DNA of 64,000 nucleotides, from positions 214,572-278,571 of the forward strand of contig JACPOK010000026.1 of the NCBI GenBank assembly GCA_016191525.1, in the 5' to 3' direction. The position numbers and the translations under genes are program-made. This document shows, in pieces, positions 1 to 8,421 of the stretch. The notes below the pieces were generated by a model. It did not search any database. It was given only the letters and a program-made list of their open reading frames with translations, and had not been told where the DNA came from. Numbering within the stretch: the stretch's first letter is position 1; every line of letters begins with the position of its first letter. Source of the stretch: Burkholderiales bacterium. GTDB lineage: Bacteria > Pseudomonadota > Gammaproteobacteria > Burkholderiales > Burkholderiaceae_C.

Positions 1-80
1 CAACCCACTATTAACTCACCCAAAACCAACGCTCGACTCACCTGTCTCCCACGTAAGGCTCACCGAACCCGCTGCAGAGC
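1..80. repeat. Iteron array, right edge (putative replication origin)
   Basis: CTCACC occurs at 15-20, 37-42 and 59-64, exactly 22 bp apart. A second short block sits 11 bp into each unit (CCAACG at 26-31, CCCACG at 48-53). CCCACT at 4-9 fits the tail of a further unit starting outside the window. Phased 22-bp repeats beside a Rep_3 gene are the usual layout of an iteron origin. An A+T-richer stretch at about 111-150 could be the unwinding element. No clear DnaA box was seen. Confidence 0.7.
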
Positions 81-216
81 CGCGCCACGCTTGAGTTTGA
101 GCCTGCTCTAAGTCGTATCTATGTTTTCAAGGTGTTTTTCTATTCTCTCCACCGGACGTGTAGTGTGAACAGAAAACCCCGGGGAAGGTGAATCCTCGAT
201 CAGTCAAAATATCACC

Positions 217-1653
217 ATGACAAGAAAATCCCCGCCGGACTCACTTTCACTCGCACTTTTCGGCAGCGGTGGTGACGCACATGGTGAGGGCGCGCCAGGT
301 CTGAGCGAGCTGCAGCAGGCCGCCAGCGAAAGTAGCCGAGCAATGGTGCTGAATCAGCCCATGCAATCCGTTGCGCTCCGTCCGACCCGGGGCGCGATCA
401 CTCGGCACATGAATCTGATGTGGTTGAAGATCATCCAGGAAATCCAGCTGCAGCCCGAGGCGCCCGTCTACAAAATTCCCGTCAAGGCTTTGATCGAGTT
501 CATCGGGGATGCCAAGAACTACGATCGGTTGAAGGACAACCTCAAAGCGTTGAACGCTGTTCAGGTGGAATGGAACAACGTCGGTCCGGACGGCGAGCAG
601 TGGGGTGTGAGTTCACTGCTGTCACAGGCCAAGGTGACGAAGAAAGGAAACACGAGCACCATCGAAGTGAGCCTGCCGCCGGACATCAACAAAGGTGTGA
701 GAGAGCTCAAGCAGTTCAGCGCTCTGAACTTGCTACTCGCCCGCGAGCTCACCAATCCTGCAGCCCTGAACCTGTACCGGATCGCTGTGGCCTACGAAAC
801 CAATCCGTCACGCGTGACATTCCGCGCGCCGCCGGAGGAGTGGGAGCCACTCCTTCGCGGAACTCCACGGCAACAGGGTACCGAATTCGAATACAAATAC
901 TTCAAGCGGGACACCGTCAAGCCCGCCCTGGCCGAAGTGAATCGCTTAACGAACCTGACGCTCGAGATGATCGAGCACATGGAAGGAAGGACGGTCAGGG
1001 AACTCCAGTTCCGCATCAACAGCAAGAACTCGATCGACATCGAAGGTGCAATCAGCGAAAGCGCCTCGAAGTCTGAAGTCGAGGCTGTAGCCCAGCTGAA
1101 GGAAATCGGCGTGAGGAGTATCGAAGCGAAGCAATTGATCTCGGCGTACGGCGCCGATCGCGTGCGGCGGAACGTGGAATACATGAAGCGGAAACAAGCC
1201 GAGGACGGCGCGAAGATCCGCACCCCAAGCGCATACATCAAGGCCGCGGTTCAGAGCGACTATGCCGATGCAGCGGTAATCGAGGGCGACGTCACCCTGG
1301 TGACCTCTGAGAAAACCGTGGTGAAGGATGAGGCAGCAGTTCGCGAGATGGCGATGGAACGCTTCAAAACTGCTAGACGGTCAGAAGCTGCCGAAATGTT
1401 CATGGAGATGACGCGCCGCGACAGTGATAACTATTGGGACGTCTACGTAGAGAGCTTGAAGCAGGCGAACAATCAGACCCTCCTCGGAGCTGCAAATACG
1501 AAGGGGCTGAAGGCGAAGATTGTGCAAATCGACTTTTACGACTGGCTGGCAGAAAAGCTTCAAGGGCCCATCACTGACGCCAACTTCATGAACTTCCTTC
1601 TCAGCCAGTCAGCGACCAAACAAGCGCCTCGGAGAAAAGCCTCGCAGAAATGA
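217..1653 (+). CDS. repA: Plasmid replication initiator, Rep_3 family
   Basis: 478 aa initiator protein expected to bind the iterons just upstream and open the plasmid origin. The central part (about residues 45-280) has the pattern of the double winged-helix Rep_3 family, with a conserved early segment around residues 60-80 and a later block near 215-235. The C-terminal 150-200 residues are a lysine/arginine-rich extension longer than in small Rep proteins. The ATG has no obvious Shine-Dalgarno, so initiation may be weak, as is common for rep genes. A hairpin follows the stop directly. The upstream iterons suggest copy control by Rep binding. The family call is firm; the plasmid group cannot be assigned from sequence alone. 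Confidence 0.88.
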   Translation: MTRKSPPDSLSLALFGSGGDAHGEGAPGLSELQQAASESSRAMVLNQPMQSVALRPTRGAITRHMNLMWLKIIQEIQLQPEAPVYKIPVKALIEFIGDAKNYDRLKDNLKALNAVQVEWNNVGPDGEQWGVSSLLSQAKVTKKGNTSTIEVSLPPDINKGVRELKQFSALNLLLARELTNPAALNLYRIAVAYETNPSRVTFRAPPEEWEPLLRGTPRQQGTEFEYKYFKRDTVKPALAEVNRLTNLTLEMIEHMEGRTVRELQFRINSKNSIDIEGAISESASKSEVEAVAQLKEIGVRSIEAKQLISAYGADRVRRNVEYMKRKQAEDGAKIRTPSAYIKAAVQSDYADAAVIEGDVTLVTSEKTVVKDEAAVREMAMERFKTARRSEAAEMFMEMTRRDSDNYWDVYVESLKQANNQTLLGAANTKGLKAKIVQIDFYDWLAEKLQGPITDANFMNFLLSQSATKQAPRRKASQK

Positions 1654-1656
1654 AAA

Positions 1657-1683
1657 CGCTCCCGGTCTTTCGACGCGGGAGCG
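1657..1683 (-). terminator. Terminator hairpin between convergent genes
   Basis: CGCTCCCG (1657-1664) pairs with CGGGAGCG (1676-1683), an 8-bp stem. On the reverse strand the stem is followed by TTTT, so it best serves the reverse-strand gene ending at 1749. It may also slow transcripts leaving repA. Confidence 0.6.
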
Positions 1684-1748
1684 AATCAATACTCTTCCAA
1701 CCACCGACTGATTGAATGAAGGCGGACAGGCCCCCTGGGCTTGCCCGG

Positions 1749-2129
1749 CTAGTGTGCGGCGGACGCTGTGTCCTGCAGGTCAATCACATGCGTGCGGCCG
1801 CTCGGCTCGCGCACTCGATAGACCGCGGCCAATGAGGACGGATCGAACTGCATGAAGCGAGCCACGCAGGCCCCCTCCAAAGCAGTGCCGGCGGGAACCC
1901 TCACGGCCCACGACACGTCCACCATCCCGTCGGGCGGCAGGCCGTCCTGATTTACGACCGTGGTGCCGGAGATCCGGTCGACGATCTGGACGATTTCGAT
2001 TTCGATCTCGTCGCCAGGCGATGCGACATGGGCCGCCGCCGCGCGGGCTTCAACAGCTGCCGCCTCGGCCGACGCCGCTTGCAGAGGAAGACCCAGCGTC
2101 TTCGACAAGCGAATTCTTGCTTCGTACAC
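1749..2129 (-). CDS. Hypothetical protein
   Basis: 126 aa protein read from a GTG at 2129, 8 nt after the stop of the upstream gene, with GGAAG just before it. A longer reading with an upstream start is possible, but its N-terminal part overlaps the neighbouring gene and looks like non-coding translation, so the short form is preferred. An alanine-rich helical N-terminal third is followed by an acidic segment rich in Glu/Ile and a beta-rich C-terminal half. No family was recognised. Together with the next two reverse-strand genes it may form a small operon ending at the 1657-1683 hairpin. Confidence 0.6.
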   Translation of the reverse strand: MYEARIRLSKTLGLPLQAASAEAAAVEARAAAAHVASPGDEIEIEIVQIVDRISGTTVVNQDGLPPDGMVDVSWAVRVPAGTALEGACVARFMQFDPSSLAAVYRVREPSGRTHVIDLQDTASAAH

Positions 2130-2137
2130 GGCGCTTC

Positions 2138-2560
2138 CTATCCAGCGATCATGAGGGGATCGACAAAGCCCACCAGGTCCGGCTGGGTGTCCTTGATCCA
2201 CTTCGTCACTGCTGCCCGGTCGAAGTTGCACGTCCAGGACGTCTTCGACAGCTCCATACGTACCAGGAACAGCGAGGTGTCGGTGTCGAGGGTTCGCAGG
2301 ATCTCGGCCATGGTTGCCGCGCCGGTGTCTTCGCTGCCGGCGGTAAACCAGCAACGGCATAGCTCGCGGATCGCGTAGGGCATCTCGCGGGCCGCGCGTT
2401 CGAACCATCGGCGGGCGTCAACCTGCACAACGTCGCTGCCGTCTGCTGCGCAGGCAGTCAGGAGGATAGGGCGAACCCAATGACGCGCGGGTTGCGTTCC
2501 AACGACGTCGATCATGCGAGACCGGTCCGAGTTGGGGAAAAGACCAAGGGATTGGTCCAT
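2138..2560 (-). CDS. Hypothetical protein
   Basis: 140 aa protein starting at an ATG with AAGGAGC eight bases upstream, which decides this start over an in-frame codon 33 nt further out. It contains an Arg/Glu-rich helical middle (about 40-60), two cysteines near residue 63-65 (LCRCW), and a C-terminal part with several Trp and Lys. No signal peptide or membrane segment was seen and no family recognised. It is tightly spaced to the following gene (8 nt), so both are probably translated from one message. Confidence 0.65.
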   Translation of the reverse strand: MDQSLGLFPNSDRSRMIDVVGTQPARHWVRPILLTACAADGSDVVQVDARRWFERAAREMPYAIRELCRCWFTAGSEDTGAATMAEILRTLDTDTSLFLVRMELSKTSWTCNFDRAAVTKWIKDTQPDLVGFVDPLMIAG

Positions 2561-2719
2561 GTTGCTCCTTTGTGTGGAAAGCAAGCCATTCACGAACGAA
2601 TGCCTGCTAGTGCGAGATGTGCTCAGCTTCAGCTCAGCATCTCAATCGCGAAGAGGACAACTCTCCAAGGGCTGGCGCGCGCCGTACACGCGATGCCAAT
2701 GCGCCCAGTTGGAGCAAGC

Positions 2720-3400
2720 TCACCCTTGCCTGGGTGGCTGGTGGATCTCACCACGAAAGAACTTGCTCCAGCGCGTTGCTTGAGCACGGCTGGAACAGCG
2801 CAGGACCTCGCGGCCGTCAGCTGCAAGGACAAGTCGCTCCGGGTTCTCCGGGTCGCAGGCCCCCACCGTGGAAAGCTGCGGAAGCCTGTAAGTGGGGTGC
2901 TCGTAGGTGGCTATCAAACCGGCCACGTCGACAACGCGAACCACCTCGAGTTCAACAATCCTCGGCCCGATGTGAAGCTGCCTGTCGGTCAGGAGAATCG
3001 GGTGCGGTAGGTACCAGGCCGCGTAGCCGACGTAGCCGACAACGTCTTGGACCGCGAGCCGGTCAACGCCGGTCCGAGGGTTGCCGTAGTGCAGGCGCAC
3101 TGCGCGCCGGGTCGCGCGCGCAGACTCCAGAGCATGCCGCGCAGCCGGAGGCGTGCGAGGGTCATACCAAACATCGCCTGGCCGGAATTTTCGCGTGGCC
3201 ATCCGGACCAGGGACAAATACTTCTCGAACGCCGCGACAGAACCGACCTCTTCCTCGCCGATGGCGAGAGAGGGGGTGCCCATGTGGCCGGCCAACGCGT
3301 TTGCGTTCGCCTTGACTGTCGCGAAGTCGTAGCTCGCCGTGAATCCGGCGTGCGTTTCCATGTAGATCCGCCGCTCGTGATCAACGAGGAGAGATTCCAT
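2720..3400 (-). CDS. Hypothetical protein
   Basis: 226 aa protein whose start is set by GGAGGG a few bases before the ATG at 3400. The sequence is soluble and mixed alpha/beta, with a run of arginines near residue 95-105 and an aromatic-rich stretch around residue 120. It looks like a genuine coding frame, but I do not recognise the family. It is first in the reverse-strand group and is divergent from the gene at 3646, so the roughly 245 bp between them should hold promoters for both. I could not pick a convincing one there. Confidence 0.65.
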   Translation of the reverse strand: MESLLVDHERRIYMETHAGFTASYDFATVKANANALAGHMGTPSLAIGEEEVGSVAAFEKYLSLVRMATRKFRPGDVWYDPRTPPAARHALESARATRRAVRLHYGNPRTGVDRLAVQDVVGYVGYAAWYLPHPILLTDRQLHIGPRIVELEVVRVVDVAGLIATYEHPTYRLPQLSTVGACDPENPERLVLAADGREVLRCSSRAQATRWSKFFRGEIHQPPRQG

Positions 3401-3645
3401 GATGTGCCCTCCATGACAAATAGAGCCGAGCGCCAATGGCGTCGGGCTAGAAAAAAAGGGGGAAGGGGGAGACCTTGAGCCGCCGGCACCCTGAATGTCA
3501 GGGGACCGTGGAAGTTGCTGTGTGAACCGACAGCACGTGAAGGTGCGAAGACTGTAGCACGCACGTCAGCGCTTCTCAAGCGCGCAGAAGCTCACCGCCC
3601 GAGTGAGTTGAAGTTCGCGGCTTGCAGCCCAGAATCAGTAGCAAC

Positions 3646-4440
3646 ATGGCTAGGCAATCGCATCTTCAACAATCCGTCACGCAAGCAGCCGGCATGCGCA
3701 GGCTATCGTCAAGAACGTGGAAAAACCTGTGCGCGATGTTGGATCGTGGACTCCTACAGCGGATGGCCACTGAATCGCATGAGGACAACGACGACGCGGC
3801 CCGCATGCGCCAAGGGTTGTCGAACGGCGTGTTGTGCGCCTCGGCAAAGGTTCAGGATGCACTTGTGGAACTGGGCATTTCCGCAACGCCCAGGCAGCTC
3901 ATGAAGGCAGCGAAGCAGGATGCGGATGTGCTTGAGGTGCTCCGGGGGTTGGTGGAAGGGCATTGCGGCGACGATCCGATCCGGTTCTTGAGAAGGGCGC
4001 TTGAGTCGATCGGGACAGAGTGCCCGGACACGGCCGGCCGCGCGGCTGCCGCTGCAGATACAGGTACGTCCACCTTCACGCCCATCCAAGGGGACCGTGG
4101 TGCCGTCCTGCGGTTCTTCAATACCACCACGGGGTCAGGACTGGACCTATCCGAAAGCGAGACACTGCTTTTTTACGGTGTTCTCCGCGGCGTGCTGCAG
4201 TTCGTCTGCGTGCAGTCCTCCGATGGAGTGAACAGGCTGCGAGCCTCGTCACAAAACGGTCGGGTGAGCTTGGTGTGGGAATCAGGGCGCCGTGTAGCAG
4301 AGCGGCTACGCTTTCAAAGTCTTCCCGAGCGGCTGGCGAAACTGCTGGCCCAAAGCCTACTGAAATGCGCGCCGAACCCGGATCAACTCTTGCGGCTCGA
4401 TGCAGCTGCCCTGGGCCTGGCCGCCACGCCGCAACCGTAG
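3646..4440 (+). CDS. Hypothetical protein upstream of the PRTRC cassette
   Basis: 264 aa protein. The frame is open over its whole length and the C-terminal two thirds looks coding. The start is uncertain: an in-frame TTG lies 24 nt upstream and no candidate has a good ribosome-binding site. The N-terminal half is helical (residues 20-120, many Leu/Ala/Arg). A mixed segment follows at about 140-230, with an LFYGVLRGVLQF hydrophobic patch. It occupies the position where PRTRC protein E or ParB might be expected, but I see no resemblance to either. It is separated from PRTRC C by 237 bp. Confidence 0.55.
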   Translation: MARQSHLQQSVTQAAGMRRLSSRTWKNLCAMLDRGLLQRMATESHEDNDDAARMRQGLSNGVLCASAKVQDALVELGISATPRQLMKAAKQDADVLEVLRGLVEGHCGDDPIRFLRRALESIGTECPDTAGRAAAAADTGTSTFTPIQGDRGAVLRFFNTTTGSGLDLSESETLLFYGVLRGVLQFVCVQSSDGVNRLRASSQNGRVSLVWESGRRVAERLRFQSLPERLAKLLAQSLLKCAPNPDQLLRLDAAALGLAATPQP

Positions 4441-4466
4441 GACCTCACATCGGCTGGACGCGCCTG

Positions 4467-4496
4467 TTGGCTCCTCCCGGAGCTGCATGCTAGACT
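4467..4496 (+). promoter_or_regulatory. Possible sigma70 promoter for the PRTRC cassette
   Basis: TTGGCT (4467-4472) is followed by an 18-bp spacer and TAGACT (4491-4496), both partial matches to consensus. A 7-bp hairpin (TGCTGCG 4519-4525 with CGCAGCA 4533-4539) lies in the predicted leader, about 140 nt before the PRTRC C start. Confidence 0.35.
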
Positions 4497-4677
4497 GCCC
4501 ATCGACTTAGTGTCTCCCTGCTGCGGGATCAACGCAGCACGTTTCAAGCGGCCTGGCTCTTGCCTGCCGCATCCCACGCCATCACGGCGAGAAGAGCCAA
4601 CCGGCTCCATCACTTCAACACTCGAACACGGCTTGCCACATTGGCGGCCCGTGCTTCATTCCCTTTGAGGACATTCA

Positions 4678-5067
4678 ATGCAAGTCACCACGATGACCCG
4701 TGTCTTCGTGTCGAATGGCGTTCGCCTGGCTGACCCCGACATCTCGATGTCGCCGGCCCAGGTGAAGGACTTCTACGCGGGCATGCCCAACTTCGCTGAC
4801 CTCAACAACGCGGAGATCTCTGGACCTGAGGACAAGGGCAACGAACTCGAATACACCTTCCGACGGACCACCGGCACGAAGGGCGCGAAGGAGGACCGCT
4901 CGGCGGACATCCCTTTCGCCTACAGGCTGGCGCAGCAAGCGGCTGCGGCAGCCAAGACTCAACCGGATCAGCCGATTCAGCCGCTGGCCAGCCAGCTGCA
5001 CTCCCTGCTCAATGCAGGAGGAACGCCGCTCGAGGTGCCTTCGGAGGCGATACCGCTGCTCATCTGA
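4678..5067 (+). CDS. PRTRC system protein C (ubiquitin-like) with C-terminal extension
   Basis: 129 aa. Residues 1-69 match the short PRTRC C family, which has been proposed from sequence analysis to adopt a ubiquitin-like beta-grasp fold. The core ends in GTKG at 66-69. As I recall the family, proteins are around 70 aa and stop near that motif; here about 60 further residues follow, an alanine/glutamine-rich helix and a short tail. In a ubiquitin-like reading this tail would have to be removed, or the protein may not be conjugated through that glycine. TTGAGGACATTCA before the ATG is an acceptable ribosome-binding site. It is first in the C-F-B-A-ThiF set. Confidence 0.82.
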   Translation: MQVTTMTRVFVSNGVRLADPDISMSPAQVKDFYAGMPNFADLNNAEISGPEDKGNELEYTFRRTTGTKGAKEDRSADIPFAYRLAQQAAAAAKTQPDQPIQPLASQLHSLLNAGGTPLEVPSEAIPLLI

Positions 5068-5126
5068 GCATCCCCGATCTGGGCTGCGCAGTCCCGCTTC
5101 ACAGCGAGGCCCGGTGCAGCCCGATC

Positions 5127-6110
5127 GTGCTGACGCTTGCAGCGGCGATCGCGCGGCGCCACCCCGCGCTCGCGAAAGCGATCACGGGGCCGGTCGCCAC
5201 GGGCGCGCCGCAGCTCGTTAAGGTATGGGCGTCCCAGTTGCATGCAGATCTGGGGCTGCGCATCCTTGCGAGCGAGCACTCGGTCGGCATGGGCACGCTC
5301 GTAGTCGCTACCGACTCACGCGATCCGGTCTTTCTAAAAAAGGCGTTCGAGAGAGCCAACGCCAGCATGGACGGTCTCGGCTGGAGGTTGATCGACTGCA
5401 TCGACCAGCTATCGGGACACAACCCTCTGATCACGCCGATCGACCTATTCTTCCGACTGTGTTACTCGCAGTGGTACGAGGCGACAACCGACGAAGAGTT
5501 CAAGAAGAACCGTCGCGACTGCGACGGCATCCCGGAGGATGCCGACGAAGACGACGACCTGCCGCCAGGACCAGACTCGTTCTGGAAAGACTTCCCCGGC
5601 CTGCCACGCGACGAGATTCTCGGTCGAGTAGGGCACAGGCGGCGCCGCAAATGGTCGGCCCGAACGTGCCGGCGTCATGCCAACGACGCGAAGGACCCGT
5701 GGACACGGGAACTTCTGCTGGCGATGGCAGATGGAGCGGCTTTCGCGCGCCGTCATCGCTTGCCGGTCTGGCACGTCCAACCCAACGATGCGGAATGGGA
5801 GCAGTGCGCCGCGGCCTATGTAGTCAGGTGGTGCGAAGGCGACGACATGGGCAATTGGTTGGACATTGCCTATGAGGATTCGTGGAACAGCGGGATGGGC
5901 ACCGATGCCACCCTGGTCTTGGAGTGCGCGAGCGCGCGACACCACAAGCCGAAGGAGATCGAGGCCAGCCTGGATCAATTCGTCGAGGTCGTGGAAGGGT
6001 GCGCTGCACACATCCCCGTCATGGACAAGCTGTTCGGCGTCATCGCCGAAGCAGGAGCAAAGAAATGCAAATCGAATTCGAAGGCGGCGCGGTCATCCCG
6101 AAAAAGGTGA
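5127..6110 (+). CDS. PRTRC system protein F
   Basis: 327 aa from a GTG at 5127. Order (after C, before B), size and acidic linker (EDADEDDD, near residue 140) fit PRTRC F. The middle is basic (RRRRKW, near 170) and the C-terminal half is a compact acidic domain. The frame is open upstream to the end of gene C and encodes a plausible leader (…IPDLGCAV…). The only start-like codon there is CTG at 5064, overlapping the stop of gene C as CTGA. The true start may therefore be non-canonical. The 3' end overlaps gene B by 46 nt. Biochemical role unknown. Confidence 0.72.
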   Translation: MLTLAAAIARRHPALAKAITGPVATGAPQLVKVWASQLHADLGLRILASEHSVGMGTLVVATDSRDPVFLKKAFERANASMDGLGWRLIDCIDQLSGHNPLITPIDLFFRLCYSQWYEATTDEEFKKNRRDCDGIPEDADEDDDLPPGPDSFWKDFPGLPRDEILGRVGHRRRRKWSARTCRRHANDAKDPWTRELLLAMADGAAFARRHRLPVWHVQPNDAEWEQCAAAYVVRWCEGDDMGNWLDIAYEDSWNSGMGTDATLVLECASARHHKPKEIEASLDQFVEVVEGCAAHIPVMDKLFGVIAEAGAKKCKSNSKAARSSRKR

Positions 6111-6847
6111 TGGACCCCCGCCAGGCCGTGGTGTTCTACGGCGAAGGCAAGGCAATCCACATGGCCACCATCCACGAGATGAGCATGGTCGGTGGGCGGC
6201 CGGTAGCAGGAAGCGGGCGCCCGATCACGCTGCCCGCAGTCAAGGCGCTCGCCGCCTGCGCAAATGAAACGCTGCGCCGTACGCCGGAGATCATGCCTGG
6301 TCATGTGCTGCTGGCCTCGGACGAACTCTTGGCCTGGTGGCGTCCTGCCGGTGTCGCAGAAATGTCGTTCGACATCGACTGGCACAACGGCGAGGAAGGA
6401 CGCGATCGCCTGCAAGGCGCGTTCCTGAAGATGGCGCTACCCGCGCTGGTCTTCATCCTCCGTCGATGCTCGATGGGAAACCAGGCGTTTCAGGGCATCT
6501 ATGTGTACGCGTTGGAGAAGAACCAACGACCCGAAGGGTCGAGCACGATGTTCAGGGCGCCGTTGCTGAACGTCAATGACAACGGCTCGGTGTGCTGGGG
6601 CAACTCAAGCAAACCCAATGGCCGTCGCGTCAACGACATCCCGAAGTGGGAGAGCCTGTTCTTCTCGAGCAAGTTCACCCACTACAACCAGAGCAGCCCG
6701 GTTCGCAGTCGCACGCCTTACAAGTGGCTGGCTGACTATGCGGCCGCTGGTGACACAGAGTTTCCAGTGACGGAGCTTCTCCCCATGAAGAAGTCGCTCA
6801 ATCAGGTGGTCGAGTGGCACTACAAACAGGGGGTGCATGTTGCATAA
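6065..6847 (+). CDS. PRTRC system protein B (E2-like)
   Basis: 260 aa; the start is set by GGAGCAAAGAA before ATG 6065, inside the end of gene F. PRTRC B has been proposed to be related to E2 ubiquitin-conjugating enzymes. Residues 168-179 (LLNVNDNGSVCW) resemble the E2 active-site region, where an Asn-rich strand and turn precede the catalytic Cys. The candidate nucleophile is Cys177. A conserved aromatic block, WESLFFSSKFTHYN, follows at 195-208. It probably acts with ThiF and C in a thioester relay, but no substrate is known. Its last 11 nt overlap gene A. Confidence 0.8.
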   Translation: MQIEFEGGAVIPKKVMDPRQAVVFYGEGKAIHMATIHEMSMVGGRPVAGSGRPITLPAVKALAACANETLRRTPEIMPGHVLLASDELLAWWRPAGVAEMSFDIDWHNGEEGRDRLQGAFLKMALPALVFILRRCSMGNQAFQGIYVYALEKNQRPEGSSTMFRAPLLNVNDNGSVCWGNSSKPNGRRVNDIPKWESLFFSSKFTHYNQSSPVRSRTPYKWLADYAAAGDTEFPVTELLPMKKSLNQVVEWHYKQGVHVA

Positions 6848-7448
6848 GCTGGACGAAATCATCCAGGCGCAATTTCCTGTGCACGTGATGCCGAAGTACG
6901 GCTCGTTCGAGCCACTGCAGACCTTGGGTCACCGATACCTGCTCGGCAAGGACGGCCTCAAGCTGGAAATTCGGCGGCCTTGGCTTCACGCCGTGGTAGC
7001 GCTGCACGACGCTCCGTTCGCGCAGCTGCCGTTTGGCGACTGCCCGAATGACAGCGTGGATCTGCTGTGCGGGCCGATACCCGGCGAGTTCAGCCGACGC
7101 TTCTTCAAGCAGGCGCGCGAAAGTGCGCCCAATGAATGTGCGGCCTGGCTTGTCTGGGACGCGAACCATGCGACGTGGGAGTACGTCGAGTTGAAGGCGA
7201 CCAGCGCAACACCCGACTACGTCGACGTGCAGCGGCCGGCGCTGAGAGAGGGTGCGTGGTTGGTGATGGACCTCCATTCACACGGCCACGCCCGCGCGTT
7301 CTTCTCGGCCAAGGACGACAAGGACGACAGGAGTGAAGTGAAGCTGGCTGGCGTGTTCGGAAACGTGGCCGAACCACAGCCGACCGTGGCCTTGCGTGCC
7401 TGCCTCATGGGCGCGTTCGTGGACCTCGGACCTTTGGAGGTGCGCTGA
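6837..7448 (+). CDS. PRTRC system protein A (JAB/JAMM-like metallopeptidase)
   Basis: 203 aa. Residues 147-160 read HSHG…S..D with the exact spacing HxH-x7-S-x2-D of the JAMM zinc-isopeptidase motif (His147, His149, Ser157, Asp160). A glutamate such as Glu100 could complete the site. The intact motif predicts an active metal peptidase able to trim the C-terminal tail of protein C or to reverse its conjugation. It overlaps B at its 5' end and ThiF at its 3' end (TGATG), so the cassette is translationally coupled. The family call rests on motif, length and gene order. Confidence 0.82.
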   Translation: MLHKLDEIIQAQFPVHVMPKYGSFEPLQTLGHRYLLGKDGLKLEIRRPWLHAVVALHDAPFAQLPFGDCPNDSVDLLCGPIPGEFSRRFFKQARESAPNECAAWLVWDANHATWEYVELKATSATPDYVDVQRPALREGAWLVMDLHSHGHARAFFSAKDDKDDRSEVKLAGVFGNVAEPQPTVALRACLMGAFVDLGPLEVR

Positions 7449-8272
7449 TGGAACACTTCATCAATCCGCGCCTGGCCAGCGACAAGGCGGTCGACTGCGT
7501 CGTGGTCGGCGCCGGCGGGACTGGCTCGCAGGTCATCACTGCGCTCGCCCAGGTCCAGCACGCGTTGGTGGCGCTCGGACATGCCGGGCTCAACGTGACG
7601 GTGGTCGACGACGACATCGTGTCCGAAGCGAACGTGGGGAGGCAATGGTTCTTCCCAGCCGACGTCGGGAAATCGAAGGCCGAAGTCCTGGTCCAGCGAG
7701 TGAACCTGACGCTGGGTACCGACTGGCATGCCGAACCCGTGAGGTTGACCGCGTCGCACAAACTCGGTCACCCACTGGTGATCGGATGCGTGGACACCAG
7801 GGTGGCACGGTTCAACATCATGCGCGCCATGGAAGAGGGCAGCATGGGCCCGGCTTATTACCTTGACTTCGGCAACCGCCAGTACTCTGGGCAGGTCGTT
7901 CTAGGCGAGGTGACGCGGGCGCGGAGAAAGACCAACCAAGCGAGCAAGCTTCCCCACGTCGGGGAGCTGTTCCCGGAGGTGATGGACTCCGCCGTGGTGG
8001 ATCCCGACGAGGGGCCGTCGTGCTCGCTCGCGGACGCGCTGCGCAAGCAGAGCCTGTTCATCAACCGGGCGCTCGTCGCGCATGGCATGGCGATGCTCTG
8101 GGAGCTGCTCCACACGGGGCGCATCGACTATCACGGTGTTTTCGTGAACCTGAAAAGTGGACGCACGACGTCGCTGCCTGTCGACCCCAATGTGTGGGCG
8201 AAGTACGGCTACGGCAAGTCGAAAACGCGCATCCGGCGATGCGGTCGCAAGCCCGAAAGGGCCACGGCATAA
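7448..8272 (+). CDS. PRTRC system ThiF-family (E1-like) protein
   Basis: 274 aa adenylating-enzyme homologue. GAGGTG at 21-26 is the Rossmann nucleotide loop. Asp54-Asp56, Asn62, Arg65-Gln66, Asp72 and Lys75 follow in the order seen in E1/ThiF/MoeB proteins, and CVDTR at 114-118 matches the strand after the adenylation site. Candidate acceptor cysteines are Cys114 and Cys192; the MoeB/ThiF zinc cysteine pairs are absent. Together with C, B and A it gives Ubl, E1, E2 and deconjugase-like parts. GGAGG precedes the ATG. The gene ends about 25 nt before a strong terminator, closing the cassette. Confidence 0.86.
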   Translation: MEHFINPRLASDKAVDCVVVGAGGTGSQVITALAQVQHALVALGHAGLNVTVVDDDIVSEANVGRQWFFPADVGKSKAEVLVQRVNLTLGTDWHAEPVRLTASHKLGHPLVIGCVDTRVARFNIMRAMEEGSMGPAYYLDFGNRQYSGQVVLGEVTRARRKTNQASKLPHVGELFPEVMDSAVVDPDEGPSCSLADALRKQSLFINRALVAHGMAMLWELLHTGRIDYHGVFVNLKSGRTTSLPVDPNVWAKYGYGKSKTRIRRCGRKPERATA

Positions 8273-8296
8273 CCGGGAGCACGAGAAAAAAGAGAG

Positions 8297-8328
8297 GGGC
8301 GGCACTGCGAAAGCAGGCCGCCCTTTTT
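8297..8328 (+). terminator. Rho-independent terminator after PRTRC ThiF
   Basis: GGGCGGC (8297-8303), one bulged A, CTGC, a GAAA tetraloop, GCAG and GCCGCCC (8317-8323), then TTTTT. This is a textbook intrinsic terminator. Confidence 0.92.
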
Positions 8329-8386
8329 CGTTTGAGCTACTGAAAAACGCGCTCACCGCGTGCCACGCAACGGTACCGCACTGTAG

Positions 8387-8415
8387 TTGGTGGGCATGCG
8401 CAAATCCCCTACAAT
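8387..8415 (+). promoter_or_regulatory. Sigma70-type promoter for the 8.7 kb transcript
   Basis: TTGGTG (8387-8392), a 17-bp spacer and TACAAT (8410-8415, five of six consensus bases). It lies just downstream of the ThiF terminator and predicts a start near 8422. Confidence 0.65.
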
Positions 8416-8421
8416 GATCGC

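Noticed and set aside
3622..4440. PRTRC protein E
   Set aside because: The position fits but the sequence shows no resemblance that I can defend.
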